Assembly: GCF_013141695.1 (NCBI RefSeq)
Contig: NZ_WHNY01000082.1
Coordinates: 1 to 64,000, forward strand
Reading direction: 5' to 3'
Source of the DNA: Paenibacillus plantarum
Lineage (GTDB): Bacteria > Bacillota > Bacilli > Paenibacillales > NBRC-103111
DNA length: 64,000 nt
Both the position numbers and the translations under genes were made by a program. Shown in pieces: positions 36,471 through 44,798 of the stretch. The notes beneath the pieces are model-generated. The model ran no database searches. It saw nothing but the letters and a program-made list of their open reading frames with translations, and had not been told where the DNA came from. How positions within the stretch are numbered: position 1 is the stretch's first letter; each line of letters starts with the position of its first letter.

Positions 36471-37565
36471 ATGAATTTATCACCCGTGCAATATAACTTC
36501 GAATTTGAGCAAAAGCTGCGCATTTGTTTTATCGGGGCAGGTGGACACTCGTTCCGGAACATTTACCCTACTCTTCAATACGCTCCGGTAGATTTGGTCG
36601 CCATATGTGACACCAATGGGGATCGGGCAATGGCTTATGCGCGTCAATTTGGTGCGAATGCTACTTACACCGATTATAAGCAAATGTTCGCAAAGGAGAA
36701 ACCGGACGCCGTCTTTATCGTTACAAGCTATACGCCAGATGGACGTGTACAAGCGACCGATATGGCAATGGACGCTTTGCGTGCCGGCATTCACGTGTGG
36801 ATGGAAAAGCCTACAGCTGCTAGCAGTGACGAGGTGCATCAGCTGATTCAAGCAAGCAGGGAAAGTGGACATTTCGTGATGACGGGACTAAAGAAACAGT
36901 TTTTTCCAGGCGTCGAGAAAGTTAAACAAATCATCAGCTCTCCTGAATTCGGCACACCGACATCGATCTCCATCAAATATCCACAATCGATGCCGCCTTT
37001 TTCCAAGCGCGCCGACCTCAAAAACGTAACAAGCCTCTTGGATCACATCTATCATCCCGGTTCTATTCTTCATTATTTGATGGGCCGAATTGGTACGCTA
37101 TCGTATCAATGGGAGCCTCTAAATGGCAGCTCAGTGACTAATCTTCGCTTCTTATCTGGTGCGATAGGCACGTTGCATATGGCTTCCGGCATTGCTGGCA
37201 GCAGTCCGCTCGAACGGCTTGAGGTCATCGGCCAAGGAGCCAACGTAGTTCTGGAGAATGGCGTGAAATTGACCTATTATCGCAAAACGAAAAGCGCCAG
37301 ACCGTATGGAAGAACCGCTTCTTACCTGGTTGAGGACGATGAGGCACCGCTTTATTGGGAACCTGAATTTTCATTAGGGCAATTATATAACAAGAACATA
37401 TTTATGCTTGGTTACGTTCCGGAAGTGCTTCACTTTTGTGAAAGCATCCTGTCTGGACAACCGCCGCAAAAAGGGACATTGGAAGCATCCCTGGAAATTT
37501 CGAAGTTGTTCGAAGCTTATCGAACAACACCGGAGGACACACTTGCAACGATCAATGAAAGATAA
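36471..37565 (+). CDS. Gfo/Idh/MocA family oxidoreductase
   Basis: A 364-aa NAD(P)-dependent sugar dehydrogenase-like protein: Rossmann motif CFIGAGGHSFRN near residue 18, EKPTA (the Glu-Lys-Pro of the family) near 110, and a C-terminal GFO_IDH_MocA_C domain. The usual catalytic Lys is the one in EKP. Substrate unknown, possibly a sugar or inositol. Start ATG 36471 with GGAGAG; ATG 36453 lacks a site. Operon with the cupin at 37604. Confidence 0.87.
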   Translation: MNLSPVQYNFEFEQKLRICFIGAGGHSFRNIYPTLQYAPVDLVAICDTNGDRAMAYARQFGANATYTDYKQMFAKEKPDAVFIVTSYTPDGRVQATDMAMDALRAGIHVWMEKPTAASSDEVHQLIQASRESGHFVMTGLKKQFFPGVEKVKQIISSPEFGTPTSISIKYPQSMPPFSKRADLKNVTSLLDHIYHPGSILHYLMGRIGTLSYQWEPLNGSSVTNLRFLSGAIGTLHMASGIAGSSPLERLEVIGQGANVVLENGVKLTYYRKTKSARPYGRTASYLVEDDEAPLYWEPEFSLGQLYNKNIFMLGYVPEVLHFCESILSGQPPQKGTLEASLEISKLFEAYRTTPEDTLATINER

Positions 37566-37603
37566 ACTTCATGCATAATACTCATGTAAAGGAGATGGAT
37601 CAT

Positions 37604-37966
37604 ATGGCAACCGTGATGGACTTACGGAAACAGGACCCTGAACACTTAATTCATGAAAACTGGGGGAAAATCCAGTGGCTGTGCGGTCAAGAAATTGACT
37701 CAGAATGCGAAATGACGTTCGGCATGGTCTATATCCACGCAGGACAATCCAATCCGCGACACATACATCCGAACTGTGAGGAATATATTTTCGTTTTGTC
37801 TGGCGAATGCGATCATAGCTTAGGCAATGAAATTATCCATTTGGAACCAGGTATGCTGCTGCGTATTCCACGTAATGTATCTCACAATGCAACGACAACA
37901 AGCTGGGAACCATGCCGTATGATTATCGCCTATTCCGCTCCGGATCGCCAGACGATTGGGGAATAA
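37604..37966 (+). CDS. Cupin-domain protein
   Basis: A 120-aa single cupin. Metal-binding motif visible as PRHIHPNCEEYIFVLSGECDHSLG and a second half PRNVSHNATTT. Such small cupins are often sugar or hydroxy-acid isomerases or binding proteins. Start ATG 37604 with AAGGAGAT; upstream ATGs are too close to that site. Follows the oxidoreductase by 38 bases and ends at a terminator. Confidence 0.82.
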   Translation: MATVMDLRKQDPEHLIHENWGKIQWLCGQEIDSECEMTFGMVYIHAGQSNPRHIHPNCEEYIFVLSGECDHSLGNEIIHLEPGMLLRIPRNVSHNATTTSWEPCRMIIAYSAPDRQTIGE

Positions 37967-37994
37967 CCTAGTTACATCTGATGTTGCATCACTA

Positions 37995-38034
37995 AAGAGG
38001 CTCTCCCAATTATCAATCTATTGGGAAAGCCTCT
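37995..38034 (+). terminator. Terminator of the oxidoreductase-cupin unit
   Basis: AAGAGGCT-CTCCCAAT pairs with ATTGGGAAAGCCTCTT (one mismatch), followed by CTTT. Confidence 0.7.
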
Positions 38035-38051
38035 TCTTTATAAATCATCTA

Positions 38052-38219
38052 TTGGTTACGACGGATACTGCAGATTGGGCAGACGGGATAGAGGAAGCTT
38101 CTGTGTTTTATCCTGCTGAAGAGTACCGCTAGAATTACCATAAGAAAGATCCGAAATATTATAAAGAATCCCGAATATGTTCGGGTCGTGATGCGATCAT
38201 AGAGAAATACTGGAGTTGA
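38052..38219 (+). pseudogene. Decayed C-terminal fragment of peptide methionine sulfoxide reductase A
   Basis: Reading in one frame, the stretch from 38106 gives FYPAEEYR, a TAG stop at 38130-38132, NYHKKDPKYYKES and SGRDAIIEKYWS, then TGA at 38217. This is the MsrA C-terminus (FYPAEEYHQ.YYKKNP...SGRDAFIEKHW). The TAG sits exactly at the family's conserved Gln codon (CAG to TAG). No upstream catalytic GCFWG part is present, so it is a relic. Confidence 0.75.
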
Positions 38220-38237
38220 ATGTTATATATTATTACA

Positions 38238-38266
38238 TTGACAATTAATTCGATCCTTTCTATAAT
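38238..38266 (+). promoter_or_regulatory. Consensus SigmaA promoter of the riboswitch leader
   Basis: TTGACA (38238-38243), 17-base spacer, TATAAT (38261-38266): both hexamers perfect at ideal spacing. Expected start near 38273, giving a leader of about 220 bases. Confidence 0.85.
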
Positions 38267-38305
38267 AAAAATAATCAATACGCGTTATATAATGTAACAC
38301 AATTA

Positions 38306-38376
38306 CTCTTGTATAAGCTCATTAATTGGAGTGAGCGTCTCGACCAGGCAACCGTAATTGCCCCAGGCTACAAGAG
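38306..38376 (+). ncRNA. Guanine-family (purine) riboswitch aptamer, noncanonical pocket
   Basis: P1 is 8 perfect pairs (38306-38313 with 38369-38376). P2 is GCTCAT/GTGAGC (38317-38322 with 38331-38336) with loop TAATTGGA; P3 is GGCAA/TTGCC (38347-38351 with 38358-38362) with loop CCGTAA. The L2 GG and L3 CC kissing contact is kept. J2/3 reads GTCTCGACC where the guanine class has GUUUCUACC, and J3/1 reads GGCTA where it has GACUA, plus two extra bases after P3. By xpt numbering U51 becomes G and A73 becomes G while C74 stays C, so pocket residues differ. Ligand is unknown; a purine derivative is expected. Confidence 0.8.
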
Positions 38377-38460
38377 GCCACAAAAAGAAATCCTACCGTT
38401 TCATTTTTCGAGACGCAAAAGGGTTACTTTATGTTGTGCCTCTGAAGCCTGGGGATTTTT
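38361..38460 (+). terminator. Riboswitch expression platform: competing intrinsic terminator
   Basis: Bases 38361-38383 pair with 38434-38454 (9 bp, 7 bp and 4 bp helices with small bulges), followed by TTTTT (38456-38460). The 5' arm consists of the aptamer's J3/1 and 3' strand of P1 and part of P3, so aptamer and terminator exclude each other. Ligand binding should prevent termination: an ON switch. Confidence 0.8.
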
Positions 38461-38491
38461 GCGTTTAACTCAACTTAAAGGAGTGTTTAGA

Positions 38492-39538
38492 ATGACTATT
38501 TCCAGTAATGTTACCGATTCACAAGTTCAACTACCTCGTGATTGTACATTTTCACCATCCGACTGGCACGTTCTATCCCACTATTGGTATCCGGTTGCGA
38601 TTGCGGAAGAAATCAAGGATAAGCCGATCTCAGTTAAGCTTCTCGATGTGAAATTAGTTTGTTACCGCAGCCGCGGTCAAGTGGTCATTGCTCGCGATCT
38701 CTGCTTCCATCGCGGTGCTCCGCTTAGCAAAGGCTGGATAGATGGCGATGAAATTGTATGCCCCTATCACGGCTTTCGCTATACTTATGATGGTGTCTGT
38801 ACCGCGGTCCCTGCACATCCTGACTCTAAAATCTCGCCTAAGCTCAAATTAATCACCTACCCCTCCATTGAAAAGTATGGATTGATCTGGACTTCACTCG
38901 CAGGAACTGATGTGAATATTCCTGACTTCTCTGGCTGGGATGATCCAGACTACTTGAATGTCTTGCCGCCTAGCTTCGATATCGCTGGATCGGCAGGACG
39001 TCAATTAGAAGGCTTTCTTGACGTTTCACATTTTGCTTTTGTGCACACGGAGACATTTGGGGACCGCAATAACACAGAAGTTCCGCAGTATAAGGTGACC
39101 AGGGAAGGAAATACGCTATACGCAGACTATTGGAGTACCGTTAGCAACTATGGCAATGGTCAAGAGAATCCAGCTCCGGATGGTTTTATGTGGCTCCGCG
39201 CTTTCCGGGTTTTCGCACCTTTTGCTGCGTCACTAACGGTTCACTTTCCAAATGATGAAAAGTTGACAATTCTGAATTGCGCCTCACCTGTTTCAGCAAG
39301 ATACACCCGCCTATTCTCCCCATTCTCAAGAAATTTCGATAAAAACGTGCCTGTGGAAGATACAATAAAGTTCAATTTACAAGTATTTCAAGAAGACAGA
39401 GAAATGGTGGAAGCACAGACGCCTGAGGATTTGCCTCTAGACCTGATGGCTGAAGCACATATACCTGCAGATCGGACATCTATTGCTTACCGACAGCTCT
39501 TGACCGAACTTGGATTAGGACGCAATTATACCTCATAA
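38492..39538 (+). CDS. Rieske oxygenase (aromatic-ring-hydroxylating/N-demethylase type)
   Basis: A 348-aa oxygenase alpha subunit. Rieske ligands C71-x-H73 and C90-x2-H93; mononuclear iron site D177-x2-H180-x4-H185 in the C-terminal domain. This is COG4638, which holds vanillate demethylases and purine N-demethylases (NdmA/B type, similar length). Start ATG 38492 with AAAGGAG; the longer frame from 38309 would translate the riboswitch and is rejected. It is controlled by the purine-like riboswitch upstream, which hints at a purine-like substrate. No reductase is encoded next to it. Followed by a strong terminator. Confidence 0.9.
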   Translation: MTISSNVTDSQVQLPRDCTFSPSDWHVLSHYWYPVAIAEEIKDKPISVKLLDVKLVCYRSRGQVVIARDLCFHRGAPLSKGWIDGDEIVCPYHGFRYTYDGVCTAVPAHPDSKISPKLKLITYPSIEKYGLIWTSLAGTDVNIPDFSGWDDPDYLNVLPPSFDIAGSAGRQLEGFLDVSHFAFVHTETFGDRNNTEVPQYKVTREGNTLYADYWSTVSNYGNGQENPAPDGFMWLRAFRVFAPFAASLTVHFPNDEKLTILNCASPVSARYTRLFSPFSRNFDKNVPVEDTIKFNLQVFQEDREMVEAQTPEDLPLDLMAEAHIPADRTSIAYRQLLTELGLGRNYTS

Positions 39539-39546
39539 TAAAATCT

Positions 39547-39587
39547 AAAAAGCAAAAGGCGGCTACTTGAGTGTCTTTTGCTTTTTT
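39547..39587 (+). terminator. Terminator after the Rieske oxygenase
   Basis: AAAAAGCAAAAG pairs with CTTTTGCTTTTT; strong, with following T run. Confidence 0.85.
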
Positions 39588-39639
39588 GGGCGCATTGTAG
39601 AAGGATGTTTTTCTTATTTTAACTGAATGAGAAGTTCAT

Positions 39640-39800
39640 TTATACTACTTTGACGATCTCTTCTAACTCCTCGACTCGATCATTGTTTGCTCGACATTCT
39701 GGATCCAAGTTCCGTCGGATTGGATGCAATGGTTCACCAGAGTAGACGTAATCCGGAATGGAATCAACTAGATGAAATTTCCGGAGGCTTATGCTATTTT
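39640..39800 (-). pseudogene. Possible coding remnant without start
   Basis: The minus strand reads, open back to a stop near 39812 and ending at TAA 39640, DYVYSGEPLHPIRRNLDPE and then CRANNDRVEELEEIVKVV. The composition looks coding but no start codon or ribosome binding site is visible and I do not recognise the family. Listed so that the otherwise empty 39588-39840 gap is described. Confidence 0.25.
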
Positions 39801-39840
39801 TAATACGCTTTCAATAAAAACGTACAAAAAATCATCAAAA

Positions 39841-39876
39841 AAGCAGGTTTCTCCTCGTTGGAGTTGCCGCTTTTTT
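39841..39876 (-). terminator. Terminator of the amidotransferase gene
   Basis: Interrupted stem (AAGC, GG, CTCC with GGAG, CC, GCTT) with T runs on both strands; on the minus strand it follows the stop at 39894. Confidence 0.6.
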
Positions 39877-39893
39877 ATTATTGCTAGTATGTA

Positions 39894-40598
39894 TTAAGAA
39901 TGTCTGTATTGTTGTTCAAGTTGATCTAGAAATCCATACAGAAGCATGTTCGATCGTTCCAATTGCAGCGGAGCATTCAGCATCTCTTTTTCACTTTGGA
40001 TATACGGCGCAACTGAGATCTCTTCCCCACAGTGCTCGATGATAAGCTGGACATTTCTCTGCATCATTTCCAAATGAAACTGAAGTCCGATAACGGATTT
40101 CTCATAAATGAAGGCCTGATTTTTACATGCAGCACTGGATGCAAGCAACTGAGCTCGATCGGGTAAGTCGAACGTTTCTCCATGCCAGTGAAATACAACA
40201 GATTCTGAAGATGGATTAGGGAATAAGGGTAGTTCAATGCTCGCTTGTGTCCACTGAATCGGAAACCACCCGATCTCCTTTTGTTCATTTGGGAATACCT
40301 TAGCACCAAGTACATGGGCAATTAATTGAGCACCTAAACAGATTCCTACGACCGTTTTTTCTGTCTGAATAACTTCCTTGATGTAACGTTTTTCCTCGTT
40401 CAACCATGGATACTCATTTTCATCATGGACGCTCATTGGCCCACCAAGAACAAAAAGCCAATCCCATGTTTCTATCGCATGCAACCTTTCTCCAGCAAAT
40501 ATTCGTGTGACCAAAAGCTCATGCCCTTGTTTTTCAGACCAATTCAGGATTGCTCCAGGGTTTTCGAAAGGGACATGTTGAATACAATGAATTCGCAT
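39894..40598 (-). CDS. Class I glutamine amidotransferase-like protein
   Basis: A 234-aa GMP-synthase-like amidotransferase domain: nucleophile Cys in VVGICLGAQLIAHVLGA and catalytic His in GLQFHLEM with a following Glu. Stand-alone members of this group include glutaminase subunits and gamma-glutamyl hydrolases; the partner is unknown. Start ATG 40598; GAAGGAG lies 11 bases upstream. Single gene; 40599-40870 holds only promoter sequence. Confidence 0.85.
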   Translation of the reverse strand: MRIHCIQHVPFENPGAILNWSEKQGHELLVTRIFAGERLHAIETWDWLFVLGGPMSVHDENEYPWLNEEKRYIKEVIQTEKTVVGICLGAQLIAHVLGAKVFPNEQKEIGWFPIQWTQASIELPLFPNPSSESVVFHWHGETFDLPDRAQLLASSAACKNQAFIYEKSVIGLQFHLEMMQRNVQLIIEHCGEEISVAPYIQSEKEMLNAPLQLERSNMLLYGFLDQLEQQYRHS

Positions 40599-40870
40599 CT
40601 TATTCACTTCTCCTTCTTTATTCACATGTGCTATATTACCCGACGTATCTTAGGTATTTTTTCACCTCTATTATCCCCTCCAATTATATCTAAATCAATC
40701 TATTTATATTCAATATATATTAAAGTGGTTTACAAATAATTTATTTCTTCTTGATATTTCAAAAAAGCGTGGATGCTATAATGAGTTAATTTTAGGATTA
40801 TGTTTTACAAGCAAAGTTTACGTTTTCAGCAGGTTATTATTTCATATAAAGTATGTAGGTCAGGAGAGAA

Positions 40871-42067
40871 ATGAAAGTAATGGATCAATCAAAAAAACAT
40901 GTTAGATTGCAGTCAATTCTCGAAGTATTATGGGTGTCTCTGAAGTTGGGTATAACATCTTTTGGTGGCCCTGTGGCCCACCTAGGTTATTTCCATGACG
41001 AATATGTTCGGAGAAAAAAGTGGTTGGATGAACGTAGCTTTGCAGACTTAGTTGCACTCTGTCAGTTCTTACCCGGACCCGCTAGCAGTCAAGTCGGGAT
41101 AGGGATTGGTACTATTCGCGCAGGTCTTTTAGGCGGATTCATAGCCTGGTTTGGGTTCACAATGCCATCAGTGATAGCATTAGTTCTGTTTGCTTTCGTT
41201 ATGAAAGGCTTCGATATTGGAAATGTTGGATGGATTCACGGTTTAAAGATAGTCGCAGTAGCTATCGTTGCACAAGCCATTTTAGGGATGGGTCAAAAAC
41301 TTACTCCAGATCGGAAACGAGTGACAATAGCCATAGTTAGTGCAACTATCACCCTGATTTGGCAAACTACAATTTCTCAAATCGTACTAATTGCTCTAGC
41401 AGCTTTAATTGGATTACTTCTTTACCAAGAAAAAACTGATATGGAACGCACAGCGCTTCAAATCCCAGTTAGCCGCACTTTAGGTATGATCTGTATAGCT
41501 TTGTTCTTGGCCATCCTAGTTGGTCTGCCTATTCTGAGGGGAATAACTTCTCAGCACTGGATGGAATTATTTGATAGTTTTTATAGATCTGGATCCCTCG
41601 TATTTGGCGGGGGCCACGTGGTTTTACCTCTATTAGAACGAGAGATGGTACCAACAGGTTGGGTAAGTGAAGAAAACTTCTTATCTGGATATGGGATCAC
41701 TCAAGCGGTACCAGGACCTCTGTTCACATTTGCTTCCTATTTGGGAGCTATTAATGGTGGGATTTTTGGAGCTGTGATTGCAACTTTCGCTATTTTTCTT
41801 CCAGCATACTTATTGGTTATCGGTACACTGCCCTTTTGGAATGTTCTCCGCAGCAATCCCAAAATCCAAGGTGCTTTAACAGGAATTAACGCGACTGTCG
41901 TCGGAATTTTACTTGCAGCCTTCTATAACCCAATCTGGACATCAGCAATCTTACACCCTGCAGACTTTGCTTTAGCTGCTATTTTATTTATTTTGCTCGT
42001 ATTTTGGAAATTACCTCCATGGGTTATTGTGATCGCTGGTGCAATAGGAGGAATTCTTGTTAGTTGA
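40871..42067 (+). CDS. Chromate transporter family protein (ChrA, long form)
   Basis: A 398-aa membrane protein with two homologous chromate-transport halves: GITSFGGPVAHLGYF...WLDERSFADLVALCQFLPGP in the first and SGSLVFGGGHVVLPLLEREM...GITQAVPGPLFTFASYLGA in the second. The long form is a chromate/sulfate antiporter that expels chromate; many homologues have other anions. ATG 40871 preceded by AGGAGAG. Monocistronic, with a strong terminator. Confidence 0.9.
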   Translation: MKVMDQSKKHVRLQSILEVLWVSLKLGITSFGGPVAHLGYFHDEYVRRKKWLDERSFADLVALCQFLPGPASSQVGIGIGTIRAGLLGGFIAWFGFTMPSVIALVLFAFVMKGFDIGNVGWIHGLKIVAVAIVAQAILGMGQKLTPDRKRVTIAIVSATITLIWQTTISQIVLIALAALIGLLLYQEKTDMERTALQIPVSRTLGMICIALFLAILVGLPILRGITSQHWMELFDSFYRSGSLVFGGGHVVLPLLEREMVPTGWVSEENFLSGYGITQAVPGPLFTFASYLGAINGGIFGAVIATFAIFLPAYLLVIGTLPFWNVLRSNPKIQGALTGINATVVGILLAAFYNPIWTSAILHPADFALAAILFILLVFWKLPPWVIVIAGAIGGILVS

Positions 42068-42076
42068 AAAAACATC

Positions 42077-42107
42077 AAGAGGTAAGGGGATATTCCCCTT
42101 ACCTCTT
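42077..42107 (+). terminator. Terminator after the chromate transporter
   Basis: AAGAGGTAAGGGGA pairs perfectly with TCCCCTTACCTCTT around a 3-base loop; only a short T tract follows. Confidence 0.75.
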
Positions 42108-42117
42108 TGTGCAAGCA

Positions 42118-43047
42118 TCAATTCGGCACAACCCGATATACGTTTTTCTTCCCCACATTTTGCAAAATGCGGGTTGGCACAGATGATATTTTCGACACAT
42201 CCGTTATCCCTTTTGCATTTTTCGTTAAGGTTAGCATCAAGATTGTTCCTCGCAGTCTAGCGGTATGCCGGGGAATTTCGGTGGAAACGAAATTCCCTAG
42301 AGAGGACGCGGCTACCCGATTTCTAGTGAGTCCGTCGATGTCCTTCACCTTAAACATTCTTATCGGATGCAGCACATGTGGATGCGCTCCCAACACGACA
42401 TTCACACCATTATTAAACAACACCTGCATGAGCTGGATTTGGTTGCGGTCGGGATAAGTACGAAATTCTTTCCCGAAATGTAGGCAGGCGATAATAAAAT
42501 CTGTTCTATTCTTCAAGCTGCGAACGTCCGCTATTATTTTTTTCTGATCTAACCGATTGACTAACCTGGGCTCCGGGACTGAGATCCCGTTCGTTCCTTT
42601 CGTATAAGCCAATATTCCAATTTTTATTCCCTTTACGTTAACTATCAGTTTCTGGCGGGCTTCCCGAGCGGAACGATACGTGCCCGTATGTCGCAGACCG
42701 TGTCGATCGAGGACGTTTAATGTCCGCCTCAAACCGGATAGTTTCCCGTCCATACAATGGTTATTGGCTGTGCCTAATACATCGAAGCCCAAGTTCCGGA
42801 GCGCAGCAGCGAATTTGTCCGGGGAGTTGAACAACAGTTTTCCGGGCTCTTCGCGGAAATTGTTGCCGGAGAAGGTCGTCTCCAGATTGCCTATAGTTAA
42901 ATCGGATTTCCGCAGATAGGGTTTCACTTTTGAAAATATAGGGACGAATCCGCCTTCACGTGCGGCCGAGGCGATCATCTGCTTTTTCATCAACAAATCC
43001 CCGACTGCTGCGATTGTAATTTTTATCAATCCAGCCACTCCTTTCAT
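42118..43047 (-). CDS. CapA/PgsA-family metallophosphoesterase-like protein
   Basis: A 309-aa CapA-type domain: AVGDLLMKKQM, LTIGNLETTFSG (NxE), GTANNHCMDG (NNH), IACLHFGKEF and VVLGAHPHVLHPI (GxHPH) are the five motifs of the family. CapA/PgsA proteins take part in poly-gamma-glutamate capsule export; here there is no membrane anchor and no pgsB/pgsC genes, so a different hydrolase role is possible. ATG 43047 follows AAGGTG; a TTG at 43029 after AAAGGAG is an equally good start. Confidence 0.85.
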   Translation of the reverse strand: MKGVAGLIKITIAAVGDLLMKKQMIASAAREGGFVPIFSKVKPYLRKSDLTIGNLETTFSGNNFREEPGKLLFNSPDKFAAALRNLGFDVLGTANNHCMDGKLSGLRRTLNVLDRHGLRHTGTYRSAREARQKLIVNVKGIKIGILAYTKGTNGISVPEPRLVNRLDQKKIIADVRSLKNRTDFIIACLHFGKEFRTYPDRNQIQLMQVLFNNGVNVVLGAHPHVLHPIRMFKVKDIDGLTRNRVAASSLGNFVSTEIPRHTARLRGTILMLTLTKNAKGITDVSKISSVPTRILQNVGKKNVYRVVPN

Positions 43048-43203
43048 GATTACACCTTATGCGATAGAAAAGCAAAATGCTTGTAAGTTGGGCACCCTCG
43101 GTACGGCCAAAAAGCCCAAGCCTGGATCGGCTTGAGCTTTTGCGCCATGTAATGCCCATGGTTTGGATGACAATTTCAACTTTCAATTTCCTTACAGTTA
43201 ACG

Positions 43204-44034
43204 CTATTTTGTGAAATAATGTCCTTGCTCTAGATCTGCGAGCAGTCCAAGTTGGATAGGCTTCCAGCCGAGCAGCTCTTTCGTCCCTTCACTTGATCTT
43301 GCTAAGTCAAGTGACGCGACCATGCCTAGAAAACCGAAGACAGCTTGTGCCTCTTCAGGCGGGATGCTGACTACCGGCACATCCAGGTGACGACCGATGA
43401 CCTTGGCAATGTCGCTGAATGGAATGCCTTTATCGTCCACGCCATCCAGTCGTGAGCCTGCAGGCGCAGATTCTACAGCGAGTCTGAACAAAACTGCCGC
43501 ATCCAAACGATGTATCGCTGGCCAACGGTTGGTGCCGTCTCCGATGTATGCCGAAGAGCCTCTTTCCTTGGCGATCCGGATTAATTGCGGAACAAAACCT
43601 TTATCCCCTTCTCCATGAACGGAAGGTGCAAGCGAGACGATCGATGCTCTCACGCCTTGTTCTTTAAATGCGAGTGCTGCATCCTCCGATGCTTTGCCAT
43701 TAGCATGAGCTGTGATAACTAGTGGTTTATTGGAGCCAACAAGCCCCTCTCCCAATGCTTCGATGGCGCGAAGATCAGTTGCTAGTGATCCGGCGAAATT
43801 AGAGAAATCGTGGTTAAATGCCAGATGAATAACTCCGTCTGAAGTTACAGCATTGCTGCGCAGTAAATCCAGATCCTCTAAAACACCATGAGCCACCTCA
43901 GCTCCCAAACTTTCTAATAGGTGTGCACCACTCTCTGAACGAGTCAAACCAACAACCTGATGTCCCGCACCAATAAGTTCGCGGACAACAGCTGTACCAA
44001 TATAACCTGCTGCACCTGTAACGAATATACGCAT
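43204..44034 (-). CDS. SDR/NAD-dependent epimerase-like protein
   Basis: A 276-aa atypical short-chain dehydrogenase: Rossmann motif VTGAAGYIG (residues 5-13). The canonical YxxxK pair is not evident, as in the NmrA-like and epimerase-like subgroups, so activity is uncertain. It faces a MerR regulator across a 97-base promoter region and is its likely target. 43048-43203 shows no gene. Confidence 0.82.
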   Translation of the reverse strand: MRIFVTGAAGYIGTAVVRELIGAGHQVVGLTRSESGAHLLESLGAEVAHGVLEDLDLLRSNAVTSDGVIHLAFNHDFSNFAGSLATDLRAIEALGEGLVGSNKPLVITAHANGKASEDAALAFKEQGVRASIVSLAPSVHGEGDKGFVPQLIRIAKERGSSAYIGDGTNRWPAIHRLDAAVLFRLAVESAPAGSRLDGVDDKGIPFSDIAKVIGRHLDVPVVSIPPEEAQAVFGFLGMVASLDLARSSEGTKELLGWKPIQLGLLADLEQGHYFTK

Positions 44035-44131
44035 AATTGTTTTACGCCTCCTTAAGCATTTGACGAAGATATGACTCTAGTCTAAACTATGAAGTACACT
44101 CTAAGGCAAGCGTTAGGAGGCATATTTTCAT

Positions 44132-44545
44132 ATGAAAATTCAAGAATTAGGAGACTTGATGGGTTTAACACCCCACACCATTCGTTTTTATGAGAAGGAA
44201 GGCTTGCTAGATAGCAGGCATATTCAGCGAGAGAAGAATAATTACCGCAACTACTCAGACGAAGCAATTGATCGGTTAAAGCTGATTAAAAAATTTCAAG
44301 GCATCGGCTGCTCGTTAGCTGAGCTGAAGACAATCTTGCAGGATCACGATACGAACGAACGCACGAACCAAGAAGTAATAGAATGGATTCTTCAGAAGAT
44401 CAATGAGATCGAACGCAAGAAAGACGAATACGATCATATGCTTATAACGCTGAATTGGATGCTGACATATAGGAAGCTGCTGAATGAAGATCCACAGCAA
44501 GCTGAGGCAATGATGGCGGAATTACGTCTTAGAATTAACAACTAG
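44132..44545 (+). CDS. MerR family transcriptional regulator
   Basis: A 137-aa MerR regulator: winged HTH with TPHTIRFYEKEGLLDSRH at the N-terminus, then the dimerisation coiled coil (about 80-125). No cluster of Cys for metal binding, so of the organic-effector (YfmP/AdhR-like) sort. ATG 44132 with AGGAGG 9 bases upstream. Likely controls the divergent SDR gene. Confidence 0.88.
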   Translation: MKIQELGDLMGLTPHTIRFYEKEGLLDSRHIQREKNNYRNYSDEAIDRLKLIKKFQGIGCSLAELKTILQDHDTNERTNQEVIEWILQKINEIERKKDEYDHMLITLNWMLTYRKLLNEDPQQAEAMMAELRLRINN

Positions 44546-44798
44546 CCGGGGAATCGTAAAAAAGCTCTTTGGACGTAAGTTCCGTCACAAAGAGCCTCAT
44601 TTTCAGTTCCGCGTATTCTAACGGCTGACTAACAAGCATGTAATAAAGACCTTTTTCCAGGATTAGCTGCTCATGGGTACCTGACTCCGCAATAACCCCC
44701 TGACCCAATACGAGAATACGGTCCGCATGCCGAATGGTGCTTAGTCGATGCGCGATGATGAGAGTCGTTCGATCTTTGAGTATCGTACTCATCACCTA
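44535..44798 (-). pseudogene. C-terminal remnant of an ABC exporter ATPase
   Basis: Only about 85 residues: LKDRTTLIIAHRLSTIRHAD (H-loop region) and ILVLGQGVIAESGTHEQL with GLYYMLVSQPLEYAEL. Walker A, signature, Walker B and the membrane domain are missing, as is a real start. The frame then reads through its own terminator hairpin (44557-44595), indicating a late frameshift. The break abuts the stop of the deacetylase gene at 44796, so a deletion joined them. Confidence 0.8.
44557..44595 (-). terminator. Terminator of the former ABC gene
   Basis: Minus-strand GCTCTTTG-GACG stem with CGTC-CAAAGAGC, followed by TTTTTTAC. Now serves the deacetylase transcript; also overlaps the MerR gene end by proximity. 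Confidence 0.75.

Noticed and set aside
38309..38491. 61-codon N-terminal extension of the Rieske oxygenase
   Set aside because: It overlaps the riboswitch and terminator and has no ribosome binding site; ATG 38492 has AAAGGAG.
44087..44105. Possible MerR dyad (CTATGAAGTACACTCTAAG)
   Set aside because: Only four to five pairs match as an inverted repeat; a true MerR operator is likely in this gap but I cannot place it.
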